From NCBI RefSeq assembly GCF_004799445.1, contig NZ_SSNA01000038.1:1-63452 (forward strand): 63,452 bases of DNA. The letters run 5' to 3'. Origin of the DNA: Bradyrhizobium sp. (GTDB taxonomy: Bacteria; Pseudomonadota; Alphaproteobacteria; Rhizobiales; Xanthobacteraceae). How positions within the stretch are numbered: the first letter of the stretch is position 1; each line of letters begins with the position of its first letter. The position numbers and the translations under genes are program-made. Positions 19,187 through 27,633 of this stretch are shown one piece after another. The notes under the pieces were generated by a model. It was not told where the DNA came from. It saw only the letters and a list, made by a program, of their open reading frames with translations, and made no database searches.

Positions 19187-20206
19187 ATGGTTTCCAAAGG
19201 ATCGGTGTCTGGTCAGAAGATAGAGGCAAAGCGTGCGCTCCGGATCGGCGTGATCGGCGCCGGAATCATGGGCAGCAACCATGCCCGCGTGCTGGCCGGC
19301 CTGCCCGATGTCACGCTGGTCGGAATCGTCGATCCCCTGCCGGAGCATCGCTCGCGCGCCACCGCGCTTGCGGGCTGCCGCGCCTTTGCAAGTCTGGACG
19401 AACTGCTCGCGGAAGGTGTCGATGCCGTGACCATTGCGGCGCCAACGCATCTGCACCACGAGATCGCGCTGGCCTGCATCGCGCGCAACGTTCACATCCT
19501 GGTCGAAAAGCCGATCGCGTCAACGGTGGAGGAGGGGCGGGACATCGTCGCCGCCGCCCGCCATGCCGGCGTGACGTTGATGGTGGGTCATGTCGAACGG
19601 TTCAATCCGGCGGTCGCCGCCATCAAGCAGGCGATCTCGAGCGAAGACATTCTGTCGATCGCGATCACGCGGGTCGGACCGTTTCCGCCGCGAATGTCGA
19701 ACGTCGGCGTGGTCATTGATCTCGCCGTGCACGACATCGACCTGATCCGCTGGTTCACCGAATCGGACATCGTGGAAGTGCAGCCGCAGCTCTCCAGCGC
19801 GGTGGCCGAGCGCGAGGATATCGCGCTGCTGCAGTTCCGCACCGCCTCCGGCGTGCTTGCCCACATCAACACCAACTGGCTGACACCCTTCAAGGCGCGC
19901 AACGTCACGGTTGCGACCCGCGGCAAATATGTGATGGGCGACCTTCTGACCCGTCAGGTGACCGAGTGCTTCGGCTTCAAGCCGGATGGCAGCTATTCGA
20001 TGCGCCATCTGCCGGTCGGCCATGACGAGCCGTTGCGCGCCGAATTGATCGCGTTCGCCGAGGCCGTGCGCTCCGGCGGCGTGCCCGCGGTGACCGGTGA
20101 CGAAGGCGTCGCCAGCCTCGAAATCGCGATCCGTTGCCTCGAAACTCCCGCCAGGCCCGCCGCGGCCTCTTCCGCCCGCAAGGGACCGCGGCGCGTGGTC
20201 GGCTAG
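19187..20206 (+). CDS. Gfo/Idh/MocA oxidoreductase, candidate GnnA (UDP-GlcNAc 3-dehydrogenase)
   Basis: A 339-residue NAD(P)-dependent sugar dehydrogenase. IGVIGAGIMGSNHARVLAGL near residue 19 is the Rossmann motif and ILVEKPIAST near residue 105 holds the EKP catalytic lysine; VGHVERFNPAV and DLAVHDIDLIRWF follow. With the aminotransferase 46 bases downstream it resembles the GnnA/GnnB pair, which converts UDP-GlcNAc to UDP-GlcNAc3N for lipid A built on diaminoglucose, a lipid A type known from Bradyrhizobium. A WlbA-type role in O-antigen sugars is the main alternative. Confidence 0.85.
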   Translation: MVSKGSVSGQKIEAKRALRIGVIGAGIMGSNHARVLAGLPDVTLVGIVDPLPEHRSRATALAGCRAFASLDELLAEGVDAVTIAAPTHLHHEIALACIARNVHILVEKPIASTVEEGRDIVAAARHAGVTLMVGHVERFNPAVAAIKQAISSEDILSIAITRVGPFPPRMSNVGVVIDLAVHDIDLIRWFTESDIVEVQPQLSSAVAEREDIALLQFRTASGVLAHINTNWLTPFKARNVTVATRGKYVMGDLLTRQVTECFGFKPDGSYSMRHLPVGHDEPLRAELIAFAEAVRSGGVPAVTGDEGVASLEIAIRCLETPARPAAASSARKGPRRVVG

Positions 20207-20252
20207 GCCGCATCCCGCGCCGATGTCCCGCTCCCACTCATCGCAAGGCTCC

Positions 20253-21404
20253 ATGAACCAGCACCTGCGTCCAGATCCCGTTGCCTTCATCGACATCGCC
20301 GCGCAGCGTCGCCGGCTCGGCCGTTCGATCGATGAGGCGGTTTCCCGCGTGCTCGCGCATTGCCAGTTCATCAACGGTCCGGAAGTGACGGAACTCGAGG
20401 CCGCGCTCGCCGCCTTCAGCGGCGCCAAGCATGTGGTGAGCTGCGCCAGCGGCACGGATGCGCTGCTGATGGTGCTGATGGCGAAGGGTGTCGGCCGTGG
20501 CGATGCGGTGATGTGTCCGTCGTTTACATTCTGTGCGACCGGCGAGGCCGTGGCGTTGACCGGCGCGACACCGGTGTTCGTCGATGTCGATGAATCGACC
20601 TTCAACATGGACGTGGCTTCGCTCACGCGCGGCGTCGCGACCGCCAAAAGGCTCGGCCTCAAGCCGAAAGGGGTGATCCCGGTCGACCTGTTCGGGCAAA
20701 GCGCCGACCATGACGCCATCGCGGCGGTCGCGCAGGCCGAAGGCCTGTTCGTGCTGGACGACGCGGCGCAGGCGTTTGGTGCAAGCTACAACGGCCGCCG
20801 TCTCGGCGGTCTCGGCCTCATCACCACGACCAGCTTTTTCCCGGCAAAACCGCTCGGCTGCTTTGGCGACGGCGGCGCTATTTTCACCGATGACGCCGCA
20901 TTCGCCGAAACGCTGCGCAGCGTCCGTGTTCATGGTCAGGGCTCGGACAAATACGACAATGTCCGTCTCGGGCTGACCGGGCGGCTCGATACCATTCAGG
21001 CGGCGGTGCTGCTCGAAAAACTGAAGATCTTCGAGGATGAAATCGCGGCGCGAAACGTCGTCGCGGAACGTTACGCCCGGGGTCTCGGCAATGTCGTGAC
21101 CGTTCCGCGTCTCGCCGGCGGCGCCAGTTCGGTCTGGGCGCAATACACCATCCGGCTGCCTGATGGCATCGACCGCCAAGAATTCGCTTTGGCGCTGAAA
21201 GCCCAGGGCATTCCGACCGCGATCTACTACCCGAAATCGATGCACCAGCAGACCGCGTATCGGGATTTTCCGGTTGCCGATGGCGGCCTGCCGGCCAGCG
21301 AACGGCTGTCATCCGATGTCATCAGCCTGCCGATGCATGCCTATCTCGACGAGCCGACGCAGGAGCGGGTCATCAAGGCTGTGCGTGGCGCGCTTTCGAC
21401 CTGA
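20253..21404 (+). CDS. DegT/DnrJ/EryC1 aminotransferase, candidate GnnB
   Basis: A 383-residue PLP-dependent nucleotide-sugar aminotransferase. Landmarks are CQFINGPEVTELEAALAAF, SCASGTDALLMVLMA (phosphate-binding), VFVDVDESTFNMD, VLDDAAQAFGASYNGRR and the PLP lysine in TTTSFFPAKPLGCFGDGGA. The ATG at 20253 has AAGG seven bases upstream and begins the domain; upstream in-frame ATGs overlap the oxidoreductase gene. Following a Gfo-type dehydrogenase, it probably aminates the 3-keto sugar nucleotide to UDP-GlcNAc3N for lipid A; other amino sugars cannot be excluded. Confidence 0.88.
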   Translation: MNQHLRPDPVAFIDIAAQRRRLGRSIDEAVSRVLAHCQFINGPEVTELEAALAAFSGAKHVVSCASGTDALLMVLMAKGVGRGDAVMCPSFTFCATGEAVALTGATPVFVDVDESTFNMDVASLTRGVATAKRLGLKPKGVIPVDLFGQSADHDAIAAVAQAEGLFVLDDAAQAFGASYNGRRLGGLGLITTTSFFPAKPLGCFGDGGAIFTDDAAFAETLRSVRVHGQGSDKYDNVRLGLTGRLDTIQAAVLLEKLKIFEDEIAARNVVAERYARGLGNVVTVPRLAGGASSVWAQYTIRLPDGIDRQEFALALKAQGIPTAIYYPKSMHQQTAYRDFPVADGGLPASERLSSDVISLPMHAYLDEPTQERVIKAVRGALST

Positions 21405-21446
21405 TTTGGCCGTTTTGAAAGCACCGGGATCGCCGACGTTCCGGCG

Positions 21447-23291
21447 TCACATCTGCGCTGAGCGATGCCTCCAATCCTCGATCAGAGCGCCAAGCTCAAC
21501 GCGCATCCGCTCGAGAACACCAGACCATTCGCGGCTTTCCGCCTGTCGAAACAGACGCGCCGTCGGATACCAGGGGCTGTCCTCGCGATCGAGCATCCAG
21601 CGATAGTCCGGGGTATAGGGCAATAATATCCAAACCGGACAACCAAGCCCGCCGGCAAGATGCGCAACGCTGGTATCGACGGTGATCGCAAGATCGAGGC
21701 AGGATACCAGCGCCGACGTCTCATCAAAGTCTGACAGGCCTTGCGTCAGATCAACGATGGCCGTGCTGGCAAGGACTTCCCTGTCCCGATCCCGCAAATC
21801 CTTCTGCAGACTGACGAACGTTGCGTCCAGGTCCAGGATTCCCGTGAGCTCTCGCAACGGCATCGAGCGGTTGTGATCATTGATATGGCCGGCATTCCCG
21901 GACCAGACCAATCCGACGCGGAATTTATCGTGGGCGCCAAGCCGTCCCTCCCATTCCCTGATGCGCTCGACTGCCGGCGTCGGCAGATAGGGGACAGCGG
22001 AGGGGATCGTTTCCACCGCGGTTTTGAACGCCAATGGCAAACTTGAAATGGGGCAGTGGATATCGAATGCGGGTAACGCACCCATCGACTTGGGTATGCA
22101 TTCAGCCACACCGTCCAGACGGGACATCAGGGAACATGCCGGATCAGCGACGGCGGCGATAACCCGGGCTCCAAGACTTGCCACCATGGGAATGTAGCGC
22201 GCGAACTGGAACATATCTCCAAGTCCCTCATCCGCGTACAGAAGAATTGTCTTGCCTTCGATCGATCCGTTCCCCAGCCAGAGCGGCTGAGAGAATCTCG
22301 GATCACGCATTATTCCGAGCTTCCAGCGGCCTTCACGGCCGACCCAACCCGCCTCAAAATTGCCGACCAGCATCTGGAGCAGTGCCATATCCCAGCGGGC
22401 CTCCGGATTTTCCGGATCAAGTGCTATGGACCGCGCGTAGCACGTTAAAGCTTCGTCTGTCCGTCGAAGCTCGATTAGCGAATGTGCCCTGCCGTTCAGG
22501 GCCAGCACGAAATTGGGGCGAAGCGCTATCGCCCGGTCGTACCACTCCACCGAGTCCGCGTATCGACCAAGCTTCTGAAGGGTGGTTGCCAAATTGTTGT
22601 GCGTATCGGCGTCCCCTGGATTGAATAGCTGGGATTGATGGTTGTCCGCCAGCGCTTCTTCGAACCGCTTTAAATTCAGAAACACCAGAGCCCGCACCTG
22701 GAGCGCGTCCGCCTGGGCCGGCTCGACTTCAAGCGAGAGATTGAAGAACTCGAGCGCCTCGGCATGCCGTTCTTGGCGGTAGAGGATCAATCCGCTGAGG
22801 TTTGCGGCTTCGACATAGCGCGGGCGCAATTTCAGCGCCTGTTGCAGGCCCAAAAGAGCGTGGTCCGGATGGTTTAGATCGATCAGGATAGCGCCGAAAT
22901 TCTTCCAAAGCTCGGCGTTCTCGGGCTCAATGGATATCGCTTTTTCGAAGGCCTTCAGAGCCTCCGTCAGCCTCCCCGAACGCTGAAGCACCGTGCCGAG
23001 GGTTGCAACGTAGTCGACTTTGGGATCGATGCTGATCGCGCGGGTAACCCATTCGACGGCCTGATCCAGTTGTCCCGAATGAAGGCAAATCTCCCCCATC
23101 AGACACAGCGAAGCCGCGTGATCTGGATCGATGGTCAAAGCATGCTGGCAGCGGTTGACCGCTTCTGTCGGCTGGCCTGCGAACAAGAGACGGCGCGCCA
23201 GGTCGCACAGCACCGCAGGCGATCTGGCATCCGTGCCGTTTGGGACAGCTCCGCTCTTGCTGGAGGCAGCACGACGCTGACGGAGATTCAT
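21447..23291 (-). CDS. TPR-repeat protein with C-terminal GT9-like domain
   Basis: A 614-residue protein. About nine tetratricopeptide repeats cover residues 25-300 (for example AVEWVTRAISIDPKVDYVATLG and ALKAFEKAISIEPENAELW). A glycosyltransferase-like domain follows: LYADEGLGDMFQFARYIPMV near residue 350, VGLVWSGNAGHINDHNRSMP near 460, and LDLAITVDTSVAHLAGGLGCPVW near 545, which mirrors the donor-binding region of heptosyltransferases. Such TPR-GT proteins are common in alphaproteobacteria; substrates are mostly unknown, and protein glycosylation is possible. It is convergent with the aminotransferase gene. Confidence 0.85.
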   Translation of the reverse strand: MNLRQRRAASSKSGAVPNGTDARSPAVLCDLARRLLFAGQPTEAVNRCQHALTIDPDHAASLCLMGEICLHSGQLDQAVEWVTRAISIDPKVDYVATLGTVLQRSGRLTEALKAFEKAISIEPENAELWKNFGAILIDLNHPDHALLGLQQALKLRPRYVEAANLSGLILYRQERHAEALEFFNLSLEVEPAQADALQVRALVFLNLKRFEEALADNHQSQLFNPGDADTHNNLATTLQKLGRYADSVEWYDRAIALRPNFVLALNGRAHSLIELRRTDEALTCYARSIALDPENPEARWDMALLQMLVGNFEAGWVGREGRWKLGIMRDPRFSQPLWLGNGSIEGKTILLYADEGLGDMFQFARYIPMVASLGARVIAAVADPACSLMSRLDGVAECIPKSMGALPAFDIHCPISSLPLAFKTAVETIPSAVPYLPTPAVERIREWEGRLGAHDKFRVGLVWSGNAGHINDHNRSMPLRELTGILDLDATFVSLQKDLRDRDREVLASTAIVDLTQGLSDFDETSALVSCLDLAITVDTSVAHLAGGLGCPVWILLPYTPDYRWMLDREDSPWYPTARLFRQAESREWSGVLERMRVELGALIEDWRHRSAQM

Positions 23292-23526
23292 CCGGGCATT
23301 CCAGGATTCGCTTGCGCGACACTCTGAATGATTCTCGCTGGACGGGAAAGCGCGGAATGAACCGAAGGTCCTCGCCGGGGCGCGCCGTCTTCAAGAAAAC
23401 CTGCGCCGTGCAATGGACAAAATCGGCGATATCTTCAGTCCAATCGAGCCTTTCCTCGCTAACAAATCGGCCGATAACGCCCAAAAAATGCGACGAACTC
23501 TTTTGTTGAGGTGCTAGAAGCTGCGC

Positions 23527-25056
23527 ATGCTCGGTCGTATCTTCACTGTCGGCGGCTATACGCTCCTTTCGCGGCTGACCGGATTTGCGCGCGACATCAT
23601 GCTCGCGGCGATCCTCGGCGCAGGTCCCGTGGCGGATGCGTTCTTCGTGGCGCTGCGCCTGCCCAACCATTTTCGCGCCATCTTCGCCGAAGGCGCCTTC
23701 AACGCGGCGTTCGTGCCGGCCTACGCCCATGTCCACGGCGAGCGCGGCGAAAAATCGGCATCCTTGTTCGCCGGTCGCATCTTCACGCTGTTGTTTTGCT
23801 CGCAGCTCGTCCTGCTCGCACTCGCCTGGCTGTTCACTCCGCAGGCCATGAGTATCCTCGCGCCCGGCTTCACCGACGACGCCGAGCAGCGGCGGCTGGC
23901 GATCGAGCTGACGCGGATCACCTTTCCATATCTGCTGCTGATTACGCTGGTGACGCTGTATGGCGGCATGCTCAACGTGATGCATCGCTTCGCAAGTGCT
24001 GCGGCGGCGTCGATCTTCCTCAACATCTCGATGATGGCGACGCTGGCGCTGGCGGTCTACTTTCCGACGCCGGGCCATGCCGCGGCGTGGGGCGTATTGA
24101 TCTCCGGCTTCCTGCAATATTTCCTGCTTGCCGGCGATCTGGCCCGCCATGGCGGGCTGCCCCGGTTCGCCATGCCCAGGCTCGATGACGACGTCCGCGC
24201 CTTCTTCCGCGCGCTCGGGCCTGCGACCATCGGTTCGATGGGCACGCAGGTCGCGTTGTTCGCCGACACCATCATCGCGACATTCCTTCCCGCCGGCGCG
24301 CTGTCGGCGCTGTATTATGCCGACCGGCTCAACCAGCTTCCGATCGGGGTGATCGGGATTGCGATCGGCACGGTGTTGCTGCCGGAAATGTCGCGGCGGC
24401 TGACGGCGGGCGATCACGCCGGCGCGCTTGCCGAGCAGCGGCGGGCCTTCGAATTCACGCTGTTGTTTTCGGTGCCGTTCGTCACCGCCTTCCTGACGGT
24501 TCCCGACGTCATCGTGCGGGCGATGTTTGCGCGCGGCGCGTTCTCGAAGACCGACGCCGCCGCAGCAGCCGCGACATTGGCCGCCTACGCGGTGGGGTTG
24601 ATTCCCTTCGTGATGATCCGAAGCGCGGTCGCCACCTTCTATGCCCGCAAGGATACCGCGACCCCGGTGAAAGCGGCGCTGACCGGCGTCGCCGTCAACG
24701 TCGGACTGAAGATTGCGCTGGTCGGCTCGCTCGCGCAGGTCGGTCTGGCGTTCGCCACCGCGGTCGGCGCCTGGATCAATCTGCTGCTGGTGATCGGATT
24801 TGCGGTACGGGCCGGCTATCTCGAGCTCGATCGCGCGCTGACGCGATCGCTGGCGAAGTTTGTTGCCTGCGGGGCCGTGCTGGGCGCTACGCTTTGGCTG
24901 GCCGCAAGGTTTGCGGTCTCGCATTTTTCCGCGCTGAGCGCGTTGCGCGACGAGGCCGCACTTCTGCTGCTGATCGTGGTCGGCACGCTGGTCTATGCGG
25001 GATCGGTGCTGCTGCTGTTCGGCAGGGGCTGGCTGAGGTCGCTGGTGCGCGGCTAA
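23527..25056 (+). CDS. murJ: Lipid II flippase
   Basis: A 509-residue MOP-superfamily transporter with about 14 membrane segments that flips lipid II for peptidoglycan synthesis. The N-terminal SRLTGFARDIMLAAILGAG, ADAFFVALRLPNHFRAIFAEGAFNAAFVPAY and the SALYYADRLNQLPIGVIGIAIG stretch are diagnostic of MurJ/MviN. It is probably essential. Its last 59 codons and about 80 downstream bases recur in diverged form at 26733-26988, pointing to a duplication or insertion at this locus. Confidence 0.95.
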   Translation: MLGRIFTVGGYTLLSRLTGFARDIMLAAILGAGPVADAFFVALRLPNHFRAIFAEGAFNAAFVPAYAHVHGERGEKSASLFAGRIFTLLFCSQLVLLALAWLFTPQAMSILAPGFTDDAEQRRLAIELTRITFPYLLLITLVTLYGGMLNVMHRFASAAAASIFLNISMMATLALAVYFPTPGHAAAWGVLISGFLQYFLLAGDLARHGGLPRFAMPRLDDDVRAFFRALGPATIGSMGTQVALFADTIIATFLPAGALSALYYADRLNQLPIGVIGIAIGTVLLPEMSRRLTAGDHAGALAEQRRAFEFTLLFSVPFVTAFLTVPDVIVRAMFARGAFSKTDAAAAAATLAAYAVGLIPFVMIRSAVATFYARKDTATPVKAALTGVAVNVGLKIALVGSLAQVGLAFATAVGAWINLLLVIGFAVRAGYLELDRALTRSLAKFVACGAVLGATLWLAARFAVSHFSALSALRDEAALLLLIVVGTLVYAGSVLLLFGRGWLRSLVRG

Positions 25057-25135
25057 GGAGTGTAGTCATAAACGCTTGATGTCCGATTTTGGGCAAAGCG
25101 GACAGGGCGACGCCGGGTAGTCACTTGCGGTTTTG
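24880..25135 (+). repeat. Direct repeat copy 1: murJ 3' end plus flank
   Basis: Matches 26733-26988 over about 255 bases, covering the last 59 codons of murJ and the flank with TGATGTCCGATTTTGGGCAA and the GTCACTTGCGGTTTTG tail. The copies differ at scattered positions, so the event is not recent or the second copy came from a related strain. The two repeats bracket about 1.6 kb of accessory DNA. Confidence 0.85.
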
Positions 25136-25168
25136 CCCCCGTTGCGGACGTTTCTTGCTAACGTCAAA

Positions 25169-25756
25169 ATGACTTCATGCAGGACCTACGAACGGGCGAT
25201 CGCAGTGAACCAGAAACAGCAAAAACACCTCTCCGGAATTTGCCGATGCGGCAAGGTGAAACTGGAGGCAGTCGGCCAGCGGATTCTGACCGCCTCCTGT
25301 TATTGCGCAAGTTGCCAAGAAGCCGGAAGCCGTTTCGAGCAACTGGCTTCTGCGCCACCCGTGCTCAATCCCGACGGTGGAACAGACTACGTCGTATATC
25401 GAAAGGATCGAGTACAATGTGTGACGGGGGAGGAGTATCTTGAAGAGCACCGACTCAAGCCGGATTCCCCGACCCGGCGGGTCATTGCCGCATGTTGCAA
25501 TTCGGCAATGTTCCTCGACTTCACCAAGGGACATTGGCTGACGATGTACCGGAATCGCTTTCCGGCAGACGCTCCGCCCCTTGAAATGCGGGTCATGACG
25601 CAGGACCGACGAGACGGCGTCGAACTTGCTGATGACTTGCCGAATTATGCCGGTCATTCCGGCAGGTTCATGTTGAGGTTGATTGCCGCTTGGATCGCTA
25701 TGGGTCTCCGAAGACCAGAAAACACTCTGGGAAAGACAGTCCGCAAGTCGCAGTGA
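25169..25756 (+). CDS. GFA-domain (Mss4-like zinc) protein
   Basis: A protein of about 195 residues with a GFA (glutathione-dependent formaldehyde-activating-like) fold. GICRCGKVKLEA and ASCYCASCQEAGSRF give the CxC and CxxC zinc ligands, and VIAACCNSAMFLDF supplies the second metal site. Most GFA proteins have no proven function; glutathione adduct handling is only a family guess. The start is uncertain: ATG 25169 or GTG 25205. Base composition is less GC-rich than in murJ, and the gene sits between the two murJ-end repeats, so acquisition is likely. Confidence 0.75.
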   Translation: MTSCRTYERAIAVNQKQQKHLSGICRCGKVKLEAVGQRILTASCYCASCQEAGSRFEQLASAPPVLNPDGGTDYVVYRKDRVQCVTGEEYLEEHRLKPDSPTRRVIAACCNSAMFLDFTKGHWLTMYRNRFPADAPPLEMRVMTQDRRDGVELADDLPNYAGHSGRFMLRLIAAWIAMGLRRPENTLGKTVRKSQ

Positions 25757-25797
25757 CCATTTGCCGTGGGCGCGGCTTCGCGCCGATACAATGATGC

Positions 25798-25883
25798 ATG
25801 TCCGAATCCAGGCGCTTTTCGGACCTCACGCCTTGTCCGGCCTTCGTCTGGGATGCGCATCAAAGCGCACGACCACAAATCAC
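25798..25883 (+). repeat. Interspersed repeat, family B copy 1
   Basis: Contains GTCCGAATCCAGGCGCTTTT, then CTCACGCCTTGTCCGGCCTT and GATGCGCATCAAAGCG. Related copies are at 27634-27716 and 33152-33252. All three follow low-GC accessory genes within about 70 bases. Confidence 0.65.
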
Positions 25884-25986
25884 AGAGAACGGTCGGCAAC
25901 CGGCAGCAGATCGCCTCACGCGCCAGACGGCCGAGAATAACTGATCATTAACCATATAAGCCCATGATTTTGGGTGGGCAATCGCG

Positions 25987-26032
25987 CGAGAGTCGTCGCG
26001 TGATCGTTCACGCGACGGCTCTTTTTTGTTTT
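25987..26032 (+). terminator. Strong intrinsic terminator without an obvious gene
   Basis: A 15-bp stem AGAGTCGTCGCGTGA / TCACGCGACGGCTCT (one G-U pair) with a four-base loop, followed by six T residues and TTTT. The nearest upstream gene ends 230 bases away, past a repeat. It may end transcription of the GFA gene or of an unannotated small RNA starting after about 25930. Confidence 0.75.
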
Positions 26033-26087
26033 GCTGATCGGCGGCGAGGAGAAATCTTGCGACTGGGCTGACATGTAGGGAACGCAG

Positions 26088-26711
26088 GTGGCTGAAACAC
26101 CGGATAAAGCAGCGCAAGGAGACAAACAGCCTGAGACGGCACATCGGGGCGCTTTGGGCCGAGTGCCGGCGATAGTGGTGTCGTTATCCGCCTTGGCCGT
26201 GATTGGCGGGGCCATCGCCAATTCTTTGCCGAACTTCAATGGCCTCTCTTTGCCGAATTTCAATCACTTCTCCTTACCGGATTTAGATCGCTTCTCCCTG
26301 CCGAATTTCAATCGCTTCGTTGCGCAGTCTCCACACGAGACGGCTTCAGCCCCGATACCGGATCCCGTCATCAGCGCGGCACTGAGGGATATTCAGTTGT
26401 CGCAGCAGCAAAGTGCAGCTGTGTTGGTGTCGCTCACGCAGAGCGCCTCAACCTCACAGGCGGATTTGAAAAGAATATCCCGTCAACTCTCCACGCTGGC
26501 GGTGCAGGTGGACGCTCTGCAGAGTGCGGCGGCGCCGTTGACGACCTCCAGCATCCCGCATTCAAATTTTCGCGCCCGGGTGGTCCGGACGCCGCGAAAA
26601 ATTGCTCCCCCACTGTCCAAACCTTTCGGCCCAGTTTCGGTCGGAGGTGCCCCGCTGAGTCCTGCACCGGTACCGATACCGGCGCCGGTACAGAGCTCGA
26701 TCGCAGGATAG
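26088..26711 (+). CDS. Membrane-anchored protein with SLPNFN tandem repeats
   Basis: A 207-residue protein starting with GTG; AGGGAA lies just upstream. After a charged N-terminus, one hydrophobic segment (IVVSLSALAVIGGAIA, about residues 26-41) predicts a membrane anchor. Immediately after come four copies of an eight-residue unit: SLPNFNGL, SLPNFNHF, SLPDLDRF, SLPNFNRF. A probable coiled coil follows (ISRQLSTLAVQVDALQS, about residues 128-144), then a proline-rich tail (APVPIPAPV). No family is recognised. It lies inside the DNA bracketed by the murJ-end repeats. Confidence 0.6.
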   Translation: MAETPDKAAQGDKQPETAHRGALGRVPAIVVSLSALAVIGGAIANSLPNFNGLSLPNFNHFSLPDLDRFSLPNFNRFVAQSPHETASAPIPDPVISAALRDIQLSQQQSAAVLVSLTQSASTSQADLKRISRQLSTLAVQVDALQSAAAPLTTSSIPHSNFRARVVRTPRKIAPPLSKPFGPVSVGGAPLSPAPVPIPAPVQSSIAG

Positions 26712-26732
26712 CCCGCGGTCAATCAGCGCCAG

Positions 26733-26909
26733 CTGGGCGCAGCACTTTGGCTGACGGCAAGGTTCGCCAGCACTCATTTTTCCGGGCTGAGCGCGTTGCG
26801 TGACGAGGCCGCGTTGCTATTGCTGATCGTGGTCGGCACGCTGGTCTATGCTGGATCGGTGCTGCTGCTGTTCGGCAGGGGCTGGCTGAGGTCGCTGGTG
26901 CGCGGCTAG
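26733..26909 (+). pseudogene. Duplicated 3' fragment of murJ
   Basis: Reads LGAALWLTARFASTHFSG then LSALRDEAALLLLIVVG and ends WLRSLVRG with TAG, parallel to the last 59 residues of murJ at 24880-25056. There is no start codon or upstream murJ sequence, so it cannot encode a flippase. Most differences from the intact gene are synonymous or conservative, which suggests the copy diverged while part of a functional gene, for example in another strain. Confidence 0.85.
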
Positions 26910-26988
26910 CGAGTTCACTCATAAGCGCTTGATGTCCGATTCTGGGCAAAGCGGACACGACGATGCCGGGTAGTTACTTCCGGTTTTG
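26733..26988 (+). repeat. Direct repeat copy 2: murJ 3' end plus flank
   Basis: The second copy of the 24880-25135 segment. Beyond the murJ stop it retains TGATGTCCGATTCTGGGCAA and GGGTAGTTACTTCCGGTTTT. The bases to 27243 carry only a short AAAAAC-gcg-GTTTTT palindrome (27002-27016) and the FixK box. Confidence 0.85.
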
Positions 26989-27172
26989 ACTCAGGCGGTG
27001 TAAAAACGCGGTTTTTGGTCGGGATGGCGGGGCCGGATCGAACGCTCGGATGGGCTCAAGTCTGCTTTGGCAGCGACCTATCAAGTCTGATCGCCGAGTT
27101 CGGCGGTGATCCTATGAGACGTGGATCATAATGATGTGAGAGCGCTCATCGCGCGACGCCTCATAACGCAGG

Positions 27173-27186
27173 TTGATTTGCATCAA
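27173..27186. promoter_or_regulatory. FixK/FNR box
   Basis: TTGAT-TTGC-ATCAA is a perfect match to the FixK2/FNR consensus TTGAT-N4-ATCAA. Its centre is about 64 bases before the ATG of the small cytochrome c gene, which leaves room for a start site about 41 bases downstream of the box, as in class II activation. Low-oxygen induction of that gene is the expected outcome. Confidence 0.75.
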
Positions 27187-27243
27187 TAGGTCATAGGCAC
27201 GTTTGTGCTCAACATTTGATGGAAACGACAAGGGCATGATCCC

Positions 27244-27570
27244 ATGGCTAGGTTGGTGTTGATCTACCTGATGCTCGCGCTACCGCTTTCGGCGACAGCA
27301 CAACCTCTTGAAGGAAATCCTTTGATTGGTCGTCAAACGGCGACGATCCTTTGTGTCCCCTGCCATCAGATCGGGAAAACGAATCGGGACGGGCCCCCGA
27401 GCTTCGTCGATGTTGCAAATTCGCCGTCCACCACGGCGCTTTCCTTAAAGGTATTTCTTCGTTCAAATCACAAGGAAATGCCTAACCTTATAATCCCTGA
27501 CTCAGAGACTAACGACTTGATCGCCTTCATTCTCAGCCTCAAGCAACCGTCTGCTCCAAACTTAAGGTAA
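27244..27570 (+). CDS. Small periplasmic cytochrome c
   Basis: A 108-residue class I-like cytochrome. Residues 1-20 form a signal peptide (LVLIYLMLALPLSATAQ). The haem motif CVPCH is at about residues 37-41, and HKEMPN near residue 79 supplies the likely axial methionine. It would carry electrons in the periplasm. A perfect FixK box upstream suggests expression at low oxygen. GC content is visibly lower than in neighbouring genes, so it may be acquired. No partner is adjacent; the next gene is a molybdenum hydroxylase subunit 240 bases away. Confidence 0.85.
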   Translation: MARLVLIYLMLALPLSATAQPLEGNPLIGRQTATILCVPCHQIGKTNRDGPPSFVDVANSPSTTALSLKVFLRSNHKEMPNLIIPDSETNDLIAFILSLKQPSAPNLR

Positions 27571-27633
27571 GCGCATGGTCGCTGAGCTGACGTAACCGTC
27601 GCCCAGCTGAATGCCCGCTCCTGGCAGATTTCT

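Noticed and set aside
22927..24924. Minus-strand 665-codon frame spanning the TPR-GT9 start and murJ
   Set aside because: It crosses two well-supported genes and has antisense-type composition.
25963..26070. Short open frame of 35 codons running through the terminator hairpin
   Set aside because: No ribosome site, and the hairpin with T tract explains the sequence better.
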